From NCBI GenBank assembly GCA_964017045.1, contig OZ024806.1, positions 25,469,503-25,533,502 on the forward strand: a stretch of DNA of 64,000 bases, written 5' to 3'. A program made the translations under genes and the position numbers. The notes beneath the pieces are model-generated. The model searched no databases. It worked only from the letters and a program-made list of their open reading frames with translations, and was not told the DNA's origin. The DNA is from Omphiscola glabra (Eukaryota; Mollusca; Gastropoda; Lymnaeidae). Positions 10,933 to 22,900 of the stretch are shown one piece after another; position 1 is the first letter of the stretch; the number at the start of each line of letters is the position of its first letter.

Positions 10933-13900
10933 ATGGCGGCAAATAAGGTAAATTTTGGGCTTACAATTTTTTTTTTTTAAAAGCTTTGCAGCAAATTACG
11001 ACCAAAAAGTGTTTCGATTGAATTTTGGTGGAAACAGCCGTAATACCAATTTCCAGATAAATATCTTATTGTTTGATTCTGGTCAAATGCCTAATAAAGA
11101 TTGCTTTTCGAAATGTAGTGTTATTTCCCCCGAAATTTACCACCTGTTTCCGATAGGCATAACTTAATTAAACAAAATTCTAAAACACAAGTTATCAAAT
11201 ATTTTGAGGTAAATATTGTTAATAATTGAAAATTTCCTAAGTATTGACATCTGCTGCCATTAAAAATGGGGCGTGGTCAGATCCATGTAAAGTGTGACCA
11301 AATGAAAAGGACATGACAAATGCTGTATCCTTGTGAGCTTTATCTTATATTATAATTAACCAAGGACCAAGGATTTTCTCAAAGTTGACTGATTTTAAAT
11401 GAAAAAGAAACTGTTGGCCAAGATGTCCTCCAAAACAAAAGAAAGGAAACTGACAAAATTGTGGGACAAAAAAATTATTTTGTGAATGAAATAGTGGTAT
11501 CATCAAAAGGGCTAATTCCTATATGTGATCCCTCAATTTCATTTGCGTGTTTATTGGGAGTCACTGCCCTTTGTTTATGTTTTGAGATTTAGGGTTCAGG
11601 TTAGGGTGAGGGATAGATTTAGAGTTCAGGTTAGGGTGAGGGATAGATTTGAATCGTCTCAACCAAGATGGCGGCCATAGTAAAATGCGAGGTACCAGTA
11701 GCGTGCAATTATCATCAAAAGATTTTTAAAAAACTTGGATGTTCCGGAGCGAACACCCATTTCCCTTACACAATTTTTAGCAGTCTCCCTTTCTTTACCG
11801 AAGTGCCTACTTTATATATTTTTTTTAATCGAATGACATCAATTTATTTCATTATTTACTGTTGCCACATGAGCATTTTTTATGGTTGTGATCAAAATTT
11901 GAAATTATTATTTTACAGTCTACTCAAATTTCATTGATAGAAAAAAGTGGGGCTCAAATTCATCTTATTACTAACATTATTAGCGTGCTGCAGTCAGAAT
12001 TTTGTTGCTGTTCTCCTAAACAACAAATTATTTTTGTTAAAACCAAAGAGGATTGCTCAGTGTTGCCCTGCCATTTATTATGGTTTGGGAATTAGTTTAA
12101 AAAAGCTGTCAGAACCATGTTTCCAACTCTGAATTGACGCTTTAGTTTATGTGTTTAACAGTCTTTTGAATTAAGCTTATCATTGCAATGTTAAAATATA
12201 TTTTATAATACTAAACAGGCCTACATTTCTTTTAATTTCAGGAAGCCATTGCAATAATTTTGGATGTTGGACCATCTATGAATCAGGCCCCACCTGGTGT
12301 GGGCACTCCACTTGAGACTGCTATTGAAGGCATCAATATGATTCTACAGAGAAAGGTTCTAACAAAAATTTCATTACTACTAAACACAGTAAAAAAATTT
12401 ACTGAGTTCTTGTCAGCAGCTTGGAAATGTTTCCACTTTTTATTTTAGAACATTTTTGTAGATCTTTATACCAGAAAATGCAGTAGTAAATTTAAAAAAA
12501 ATTATCACAGCTAAATTTTAAAAGCTTATTGATAGTGCTAATGAATTATTAAAATCTCACCTTTAATTGTTTTCAATATCCTATAAATCACATTATATCA
12601 GTGGTAATATTTTTTTATAATGTTATCAGTTTTTTTTATTTTAGAATATTAAATATTGCATTCAGTATTAACTACTTAGTCCAGTGACAAATTACAACAA
12701 AAATGGATTTAGTTGTAGCTTATTTCTTTAATTTGGTAATTAATTAGTTCTACCATTATTTAAACAAAATTATTTCTCTTTTTAAACAATATTTACCAAA
12801 TTCTAAATCTTACTTTCTAACATTAATATGCATTATCTGTATAAAGTCATTATACTCAAGGCTTGTAAATCTAATGCTGTATTTTTATCATTTTTTTTTA
12901 CTGCAAGATATTTTCTGAATCGAAAGATGAAATTGCTCTACTTCTTGTGGGTACAACTGGTACAGACAACCCACTTGCAGATGGAGAAAATTACCAAAAC
13001 ATCACACTATTGCGCCGTTTAGGGATTGCAGACTTTGACCTACTCCAACAGGTTCAAACTGAATTACAGCCCTCTGATACTCCAGGAGATTGTATCCATT
13101 TCACCATTAAAGATGGCCGCTTTTTTATATTTTATTTCTTAAGTTGCTGTAAATTAAACATCAAGCCATCTTTTTATGGTATTTTATTTATATGCATTTT
13201 TTTAATTAAAACTAGAAGCTTTTGAAATCCAAATCATTCTAAATTTCCTACCAACATTACTGATTGTATCTGAAAATACAATATAAAATATGTTCATTTT
13301 ATTCCTATCATTGGTACAATTATTTTATATGCTTGCTCACAATACTCACATATGATGAGTCTTTTTGTTTTTTTTTTGGTCATGGGGCTTCAAAAAAACA
13401 TTTAATTTTTTATTTTACTAGTACTGCCTTACATAAAATATTCAGTTGTTGATGCCATTGTGGTAGCCATGGACCATTTGGAAAGTGCCACACAGTAAGA
13501 TTCATTAATTTTGTTTATTATTTATTTTTGTGTGATTTGGTCTAATAATTTCTATAATAATATTTATAGGATTTTTTTTTTGTTGAACATTCATGATTTA
13601 AAAAAAAAAACAATAACACAATCATAGAATTTTCTTTAAAGTTTGAAAATGAAAATCCTTTCTACTCAGGGGCAAGAAAGGTTTTGGATCAAGACGAATC
13701 ATTTTGTTTTCTGACCTGGGCAGCCCATTTGGTGATCAAGAACTTGAAACTATTGTCAATGCCATGCAAAATACAAAAACTGAACTAGATGTCATGTAAG
13801 TTATTATAGTTCACCATTTAGATGTCATTGAGACTTACAGAAAGCGCACGTTCGCATTTGCTGGCCCAACCATTTGGAACACCCTTCCTGACGCTCTCAG

Positions 13901-16900
13901 ACACAGCCAGACGCTGGAGTCCTTCAAGACAAATTTAAAAACTCATCTATTTCACAAACACCTTATGGGGTGAAGTTGTCTACCATTTTTTCAGCTAGTT
14001 ATTAACTCCCAGCTTTGTTTTTGTACCGCGCTTCGAGCCTTTGGGGATGAAGCGTGATTTTTCAAATGAACTTTATTATTATTATTATTAAATAGTTAAA
14101 TATTGACATTTTAGACATCATAATGGACAAAGTTTGGATTTTCTTTAAAAAAAATTCCAACCACAGTCTTATACCAAGTGTTCTTAGTCCTATGTAGTTT
14201 TTATTCCTTGTGAACCTAGCCAGGACCTACCTTGTCTAAAGAACCTCTTATACCATTTTTAATCCTAGTAGTCCTATTCTGAATTTCCTATAACATATGT
14301 ATGTCCAGTAGTCCTAGTCTGAATGTCCTATAAATTTGTATGCCCAGTAACCCTAGTCTGAATGACCTATACTATTTTATCCCTAGTGGTCCTAACCTGG
14401 ATGACCAATCTGAAGAAGATGAACCAAAAGAGAAGAGAGGTGGTGCGGACGCACACCCTGATGGCGTGAAGAAGGAGAAGACCAGGCAGCAAAGATCCGG
14501 GGAAGCCCTAATTAAGCATATCCTTGACCAAGTCGAAGGAAGCTGTTATAGCTTCAGGTTAGTTTTAGTTTTGTCTAGACGCAAAAATCATCTGATGGTT
14601 TACTGTAAGATGTCAACTAGCTGATTACAATAATCTATTGTTCTATCTAAGATCTGTAGTTTATGGGGGGAAGGGGGACCTCAGTTTTGGTTGTAGTGTG
14701 TTATCCTGATTGTGGGCAAGTTTCTCCCATTGTTTCGATATTAGATTTAAAAAACATTGAAATGATCAAGTTACAACATAAAAGACTTTCAAGGTGTTCT
14801 CAAACATGTTACAAAATTGTATTAAAAAATTCATTCATTCAGTCATTGCTGCCTTGAAATGATTATTTCTTGGGAAATTTATAAACCTTTGATCTTACTT
14901 TTGGATAGTTGAGGGTGCTGAGAATATAAGCCACCAGCTAAATGACTTAACTGACTGCTCTTTGACAGAGCCTATCAGATATATTCTATTTTACACAGCA
15001 TATTTATTCAAATTGGATGTTGGCATGTGATTTTGTCTGTGTGTTGAATGTTCACAGTGAGGCTCTACCTGCATTAAGCAACTTCCAGACCAGGCAGATA
15101 AAACCCATGGCTTGGAAATGTAAACTGGAGATTGTCAACTTGGAGATTCCTATTTGTGGATATTCTAAAGTAAGTTGCTGTTTTACTAGGTACTCCAAAC
15201 CGCTGAGAAGCAGTGTTTTTTAGACATTTTACACAACTTCCATTAAAATATTTTCTTACAATTGCAACATGCATACTAATAAAAAGTATACCATTTAAAA
15301 GATCGATTCAAGCACTTTAATAATATGGTGTTTGTTTTTCTATTGGTGTTAGTAAAATAATTTTTTTTGTAGTTTGAAAAACATCACCGCATCGAGTTTT
15401 AGCGGCATTTTAAAAGATCGTTTTTTACCCCCCCTCTGTTTCGATCGCGTTGAGCTTTTTCCTATTTATCGAATGACCTCAGAATTGTGCCTAACGCATG
15501 CAGCAGTGAATAACCTTTCACCCAGTATTTATTAAGTTGTATTTAATACAATAGAAATGTAAAAAAATGATAATTATCGGAGAAATGTTGAGATTTCTAT
15601 AGGATTTAAGACAAATTCAGCTTTTAAAATTACATGAGCAGATTGCTGGTCCATTTTTACACAAAAATGCGAAAACAATGCTAAAATATGAAGTCTTGCG
15701 AGACCGCAACTATTCCCCAAACAGAACCTCAAAATGTTTAATTTACCGAACTTTCGCGGCATGGAATGAAGCCGAGAAAATGGCCGACTCATTCGACATT
15801 CGGGACAGAAAATGATGCTTTATCGGATCTTCTATGCTTAGCAGGTATGTACAAGCTATATAATATAGTGAATTATTGGTTTAAAAATTCCGTTTATATG
15901 CTTTTTGCATGTATGTTTGAAATATTAATAATATTTTACTGATTTTTGTGTGCACCTCGACCTCGCGAATTTTACGGCCATTCGGCATTATGAAGTAAAT
16001 TTACCCCACCCATCTTTAAATTTGAATCTATTTTTTCCCCGTTGTTTTATCAAACAAAAGAATACATAAAGTTTTAGATGATACTTCAAATTATTATTAT
16101 TTTAAAATGTTTTTTTGAAAAATATTGTGTTACTACGTGTAATTTAAGTTTAAAAAGGGTCACGTGACATAGCTTTGCGTTGGTATGGTAAACAATTTCT
16201 AACTGAAAAGTTGAGTGGTGGTGCTTTAAGCGCAATTAATGAAGATTGCTTATTATAATTAACTTTAATTGGTATAGTTTAACATTTTAAGTTTATTTGT
16301 TATATATATATATATATATATAATTTCATGTCTTGTCCACACCAGCAATGTTTAAATAAATTAAAATTTGAAGTTTGAAGAAATAAAACTATTTCAAGAT
16401 GTTACAACTACAACTTTTAATTTTTTTTTGTAATTAAGGTAATTGTAAACTGTGTGCATTATACTTATACTCTATTTTCTACAGCTGGTAAACAGTATGA
16501 TTATGATGCCTTACAAAAACATTCCTGGCTAGTGTAAAAGGAAGAAGACCTTTGCCCCATCTGATTATAGACAACAAACTGTTGCTTCAGTTGTACAAAA
16601 GAAACCAACGAGTAGACAAATCATGGGAGCAGGTAGGCCTACTTACTGTTGTGAACTAGATTTAAAGGCGTGAATGTTTGGTGGTGGTGGTGTTGGGGGA
16701 GGGGGTAGTTTTGTGAGTTGTTGGTCGTGAGTTTTGTTGAAATGAATTGCAAGTTATATTTAATTTTAAAGTAATAGTATCCTTGAATCCTTGTTCAAAA
16801 CTATCTAGTGATTGTGTTCATGCATTTCCTTTTTAATTTCCTATTTTAGCTGGAATGCTGGTTTGCTCAAATTAAAGAAGGATTTAAAGTCAGACCCATG

Positions 16901-19900
16901 GTTGAAGTTCTAGGGGAATTGAATGACCATAAAGTTTACGGACATAACAGTTTTCCTGGGCCAAACTTTAGAAATGGATTTCATGAGTTCCACTCTATCT
17001 TCTTTTGGAGTAGCAAAGAGAGCTATCAACTTTCTACCTTTAGTGTCAACAGTACAGTCAGATGGAGAACCAAATGTCTTTGTTATTGATTTTTACAAAT
17101 TTAGTTTTTTAGAATCTACAAAGAGACCATTGAATTACTTTTTGAATCGTTGCATTTAGTTTATATTATTTCTCTCTTCTACTGAAGCTCATTGCTAAAT
17201 CTAATAACTTAAAATAAAGTGGTGATATCATCCATTTATCTAATTTACTCACAATTCATTTTCAGAATGAAATTAGTATTAATATGTACATTTATTTTTT
17301 TTTTTTTTAGTGATGTTTACTAATAATATCCACCCAGTCTGACAATTTTGCGCATTTCTTTTTTTTACTTTACTACGGAAGAATTTGTTTTACGCAGAGT
17401 GTGTTTCCTAATGTTAAATCGAAGAGTTGTAAAATATATATTATCTTGTTTTGTGTTGTGCCATTTGGAATTTATGATTCTCTTTATCTTTTATGTGTTG
17501 TACGTTTCGAAGAAATTTTTTTTTTTACAAACATTTTTGTACTCTACTTTTTTCAAATGTTTTTATTATTCATTGGTATTTTGTAATGTCAGATATGCTT
17601 ATTTTATATGAAGACTACTATTATCTTCACTTCCTAAGTGATTTCAAACATATAGGATGTTATTTATTATTTTTTTTATATTTTGAAAAAATTGTAAAAT
17701 GTGTAAAATAAATTACCACCCCTTGACTATTTTGTTTTTTGGCAAATATTTATTTATCTTAAGTATTTCTTGTATGCATACTTGTATAGATCTTTGATTC
17801 TATTTTAAATTGATATATGAATGATGTTTATGAGTAAATTAGATAATTTTTTGTGAATTTTTAAAAATAGGTAATTTTTGTGATTTTTTGCCTCCCTTGG
17901 AAAAATTTGAAAATATTACAAAACGCCATCTTTACAACAATAAATTACAAAAGTTTGATTTCCCATACTCTTGAAAAAAATTGAGTTTGTTCTCTGTATA
18001 GTATTGTGTAAGTATTGTAAAGGAAATGAGTGCAGGTGACATATATTTTAAGATAATGACTCATGAATATGGGTCTTTGTCATTTCATAAAAGGTAACCC
18101 GAGAAAGTTTTTTAAAAATAGCATAACTTTCTTAATAATGGTCATAAAGTCATACATTTAATGTCCACATACTTAGAATTCTTAGATCTTTCATCTTAAA
18201 CACTCAAAAATGTTATTAGTTTAGTTTGAAAAATTGGTTTGGAGTACCTAGTTTTACATTTTTATTTTTCCTATTGCATGCTAAATTAAGTTATAAAAAT
18301 GTTCTTTTCATGATTTTGGTTTTTATAATTTTTTATTTATTTACGCCCCTTTTATAACTTTTTTTAACATTCCAGGTTTATTCTCACAGCTTTTACCTAA
18401 CTGGCAACGCTACATCTGTTTTGCATTAGCAAACTAATTTAATTCAATGCAGATTAAGCTTCTGTTTTTCTGTTTTCATCAGCTCGTGTTTCTTTACCTA
18501 GGCTTTACCTCTACAACAACTTCTGTTGACTTGGCCAACGATCCCACTCAACCCTGATGTTTATAACTGATTAAAATTTTTAAAATTCCACAGATTAAGG
18601 AGTATAAACTGAAACAGAGTTGGAAAAAGGTGTATGCACAGAATACTGATATGGCACCAGGAGTTCTGAGGACCTACCACATGAACAATGAGGAGGAGAC
18701 AGAAGTGGAGAAAGAAGACATGGTTCAAGGTAATGGTCACATTTTCACTGAGGGACTTGACCCTCTTACAGGTCTGTAAATTCAGACTGGTATAACTTTT
18801 TAAGAATGTATTAGTGCCTCTTGTGGGGTGTCGCTGTGGTAGCAGCATTATTTATAAAGTGTCTAAGGTCATTGCTATGGTGACACAATTTTTCTGCATG
18901 TATTTTAGGCTATATTTTAAGCTAATACAATGTTTAGAATTTCTCCCAATGATATCAATATGGTAACACAATTTGTTTACACATATCTCAGGGTATCGGT
19001 ATGGCAACACCATTGTACCCATGTCTGAAGATGACAAGGACAACATGAAATACAAAGCTGAGAAATGTTTGAAAGTCCTGGGCTTTACCAAGGCAGAGAA
19101 TGTGAGTACACTTTTTAAATTGTTTCAATAATGAGCATACATAAAATGTTGTAGAATGTGTGAAAATATGTTTCAGTTGTTTCAATTCAATTTGAACACT
19201 TTAACTTAGTCAAATCTTGAATATAAAATAAACTGAGTTTTAAAAAAAAGAAGTTAGAAATGCCATAGTACAAATATAAAACTTTATAAAGAATTGCATA
19301 TTTCTATTAAGAATAACATTGATCTAACCAAGGGATTTAAAAGAAAAGACTTGTTTATCCCATATCCCTATTCACATTTTTGTTGACTTTTTTCTTTCAT
19401 GCTGTTTTCTTTCTCACATTATCAAAAATAAGAACACCTGCAAATAGTCTTACAGCCTCATTTCACTTTTATTTTTAAATAGTTCAAAAAGTATCACATA
19501 CTTGGAGATGGTGTTCTGAGCATCTCAGCGGAGAAAGGTGATGAGGTATGCACTTCTGGAACATAACTTAGTAGTCATTTTCAAAAAATTCTCATTAGAA
19601 ATGCTAATTAATACCATAGGAATTTTTTTAATGTCTTTTAAAAAGTATCAAAATTCATTCTGATGAGATAATTTCTCAGTGTTAGTTGACTTTGCTTATG
19701 TAAATCTGTTTGTATATTTAAGGCCAAACTTATCATATTTAGCTGCTCAATTGATTTATATACTCATAAATGTTTGATTTTCTCCAGGCTGCAGCCATTG
19801 CCCTCTCTGCTTTCATCCACGCCCTTTATGAAACAGACACAGTGGCCATAGCCAGGAGAGTGTATGCTGCAAACTCAGCCCCCAGAATAGGATGTCTCTT

Positions 19901-22900
19901 CCCTCACATCAAAACAAAATATGAGGTACAATCAACAGTCACAAGATACTGAGTGGTTTGTTGAAAATATGTTTGTTGGGGGGGGGGGGGTTGGCTTGTA
20001 GGCATTACCAATGAATATCATAAGGTGACAAGAAATAGTCTTTGTATATTATAGCAGTTTAAATGAGGAAGCAAACAGAGCCTTTTGCAAGAAAAGATTA
20101 ATGACTGTCTTTAGTCAGATGATTTTAGAGGGTATCATAATTAAAAGAAATGAAAGAGGTAGTGTGCTGGGGTTATGACAAGCTGTGGGTGGTTGATTGT
20201 TGCTCTTGGAGGTGTAATGAAGGTGTGGCTGTAAACAAGGGCATGTAAAGTTTCATAGTTTGGTCGAAGGACATGTCTCCCCAGTCTTGATGTTTGCTAT
20301 TAAAAAAAATAATTAATTGCAGATATTTATTCAGTACATTGAATTGTTCCTTATCACCCATTTCCTGGCTAACTCAGTATATCAAACATGTTTTTGTTTC
20401 ACTAGGTATTTCTTTTCTCACAACTTTACCCAATATAAACCAAACATGTTTATGATTTTCATTATTTGACAGTGAAATATAAATCCCAGGATTGCATTTA
20501 TGCCCCAATTAGTGTGAAGAATTCAATGCTCGTGTTTATTTTATGGCATTCAATACCGTAGTGTAGAGGTCAGCAACCCACGGCACGTGCGCCAGACTTG
20601 AGCAATTTTCAATGGCGTTGGGGACCGAAATAATCATTTGCAAAAGCGTCTTAGTAGGGTGTTGATGCGCTGTGTGCGGTAGAAATCTCACTTTGTCACA
20701 ATGCTACCAAGAGGTGGCCGACCCCTGCTCTAGTGGGTGAATTAAATTCTGATGTAGTCACGTGATGTTTGCCCATCAACTTGTCAAAGACATAAGCCAC
20801 TAGCTTGAGATTCCAAGTCTTCAGTTATGCCTTGGCCAGCCTTTTTTCTGTTTTGCTTTGGGGTTGCCAGGTGATGCTGATTGGGAATATGTTTAGAGTG
20901 TGTGACTGATCCATGTTCATTAGAGTGTGCGACTGTTCCATGTTCATTAGTGTGTGTGACTGATTTGTTCATTATCTCTTTTTTTATTTTTTTTTATTTA
21001 TTAGAAATTGTATTAATTATTATTTTATGAATGTATCTGTACATTTTACCAGTGTTTGTTTTGGGTGGAGCTGCCCTTTTCAGAAGACATACGAACTTTC
21101 ACCTTTGGTTCACTGCCCATTAAAGAAGATGCAGTAATTAATAAGAAGTACAAGCCAACTGGTGAGTCAAGTCTCTGACATGTAATGTGAAACTAATGGG
21201 GGCTACCAACCCTATTCAATTAAAATGTAAACTCACCGTCAGAAAAAATGTTTTTAAAAAAGAGATTACCTTTAAATATTGCATTTTAAAAATGAATTTT
21301 TAAAGATTGAATAGAAAATAACAAGATTGTTCATAAATTTTGACCAAATCTCTTAAAGTTTGTCTATAGTAAGTACACAGTTGGTGGGGTTTGTGTGAAT
21401 CTGGTGTAGTTTGTATAGCAGTATAGATTGTATACTATTTTATACAATTTGTATCTAGTGTAGTCAGTATACATCTATTGTTTTCTGTTTCTTATACATG
21501 TAACAATTTTTGGTTCTGGTGTTATTGAAGTATAATGTTATTTGTGATAACTTTATTTTTAGATGACCAACTGAAAGCTGTGGATGACCTCATTTCAAGC
21601 ATGGATTTGTCACAAGCACTAGAGTGAGAAAATTATTTCATCTCTTAGTTATCACTGACTAAAATAGGATGTTCTTAGAGTGAGCACAACGGTTGGCATC
21701 AAAGGCTACAATTCCAGAAATAATTTCTTTTCTTGATGCTTGAAATAATTAACTTGCTATACATTTTTCAGTTGTTTTAAAATAAGGCAGTTTATAAACA
21801 ATTTTTTTAAAAGCATTTAAAGGATTGCAAGGTTTGAATCATATTTAAAAATAATATTCTAAAAATTAGCAATGATTTCTTTATTTTTTAGGGATGAAGA
21901 TGGAGAAAAAGAGGAAGCTCTTAAACCTAAGTTGACCTTTAACCCTTACTTTCAAAGAGTCTATCAGGTATTTACATTGCTTTTTTTTTAAAACAAAAAA
22001 TTTTCATTGTGTTTTAATGTTAATATCATCCTTAGCTACAAGCAATGATAATAATGTGATAAACTGTCCATTCGACAGACGTTACCGTCATCTAGAAATT
22101 TGGATTTCTATTTAAATAATTCTTTTATATTTTGTTTTTTAAATCCTTTTAAATATGAAATTTGTTTGATTCCTCATGCATATGTATGATCGCCAACATC
22201 ATGCAGTGTCATTTAGTAATTTCATCAGTGAAACTCTTTGCATCTCCATGCAGTGCTTACAACATAGGGTCCTAAACCCAGACAAACAACTCCCAGAGCT
22301 GTCTCCCTTTGTTGCCAATTATCTCCAGCCACCCTCATCCTTGCTCACCAAGTCCAGGCCGGTGCTGCAGGAGGTGCAGAAGAAATTCAAATTGGAAGTC
22401 AAAGAAAAGGACAAGACTGGGGAAAATGTTTTTAATAAAGAAAAGTAAGCATGGCTTAGGTTCGATGTTATTCATTTGTTCGATTTTTCTCTCCAGCTGA
22501 ATGATGTTATATATAAGTTAATCCAAATTCTTGTGTTTTGTATTTAATGACTTTATAATTTAGTATCAATTTCACTCAATGTCTGTAAAAACATTTGTGT
22601 AATGTAAAAGAAGCAATGATTCTTAAACCGTAATAGTTTATGTGCTCCTAATTTATTTTACTCTCTTTAACTATATGATTGGGGCTTTCTTTTCCTTTTT
22701 TTTTAAAAGGATAAGTTTTAAGGGCCTCTTAATTAAAAGCTAAAAATGTTAGTATGTGCTCTTTCATTGCTTTGCATGCATGCTTGTATTTTCTTAGGTG
22801 TTCTCCAATTTTAAGAGATATTCTAAAAACCCGAAAAGAATGTGAAAGAAAAAAAAAACCTGCATAACTTAAAAACATGATTGCTTATAAAAAAGAATTT

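Noticed and set aside
13786..13835. XRCC5 exon 5 end (tagatgtcat) repeated 31 bp downstream
   Set aside because: A ten-base match without a second copy, next to a LINE fragment boundary; not convincing alone.
21599..21690. XRCC5 exon 13 donor duplicated at 21673 (tagagtgag)
   Set aside because: Only nine bases match and flanks do not align well; too short to separate from chance.
22195..22260. XRCC5 exon 15 acceptor copy (catgcagtg at 22200 and 22249)
   Set aside because: Nine-base identity only; the surrounding sequence does not support a tandem unit.
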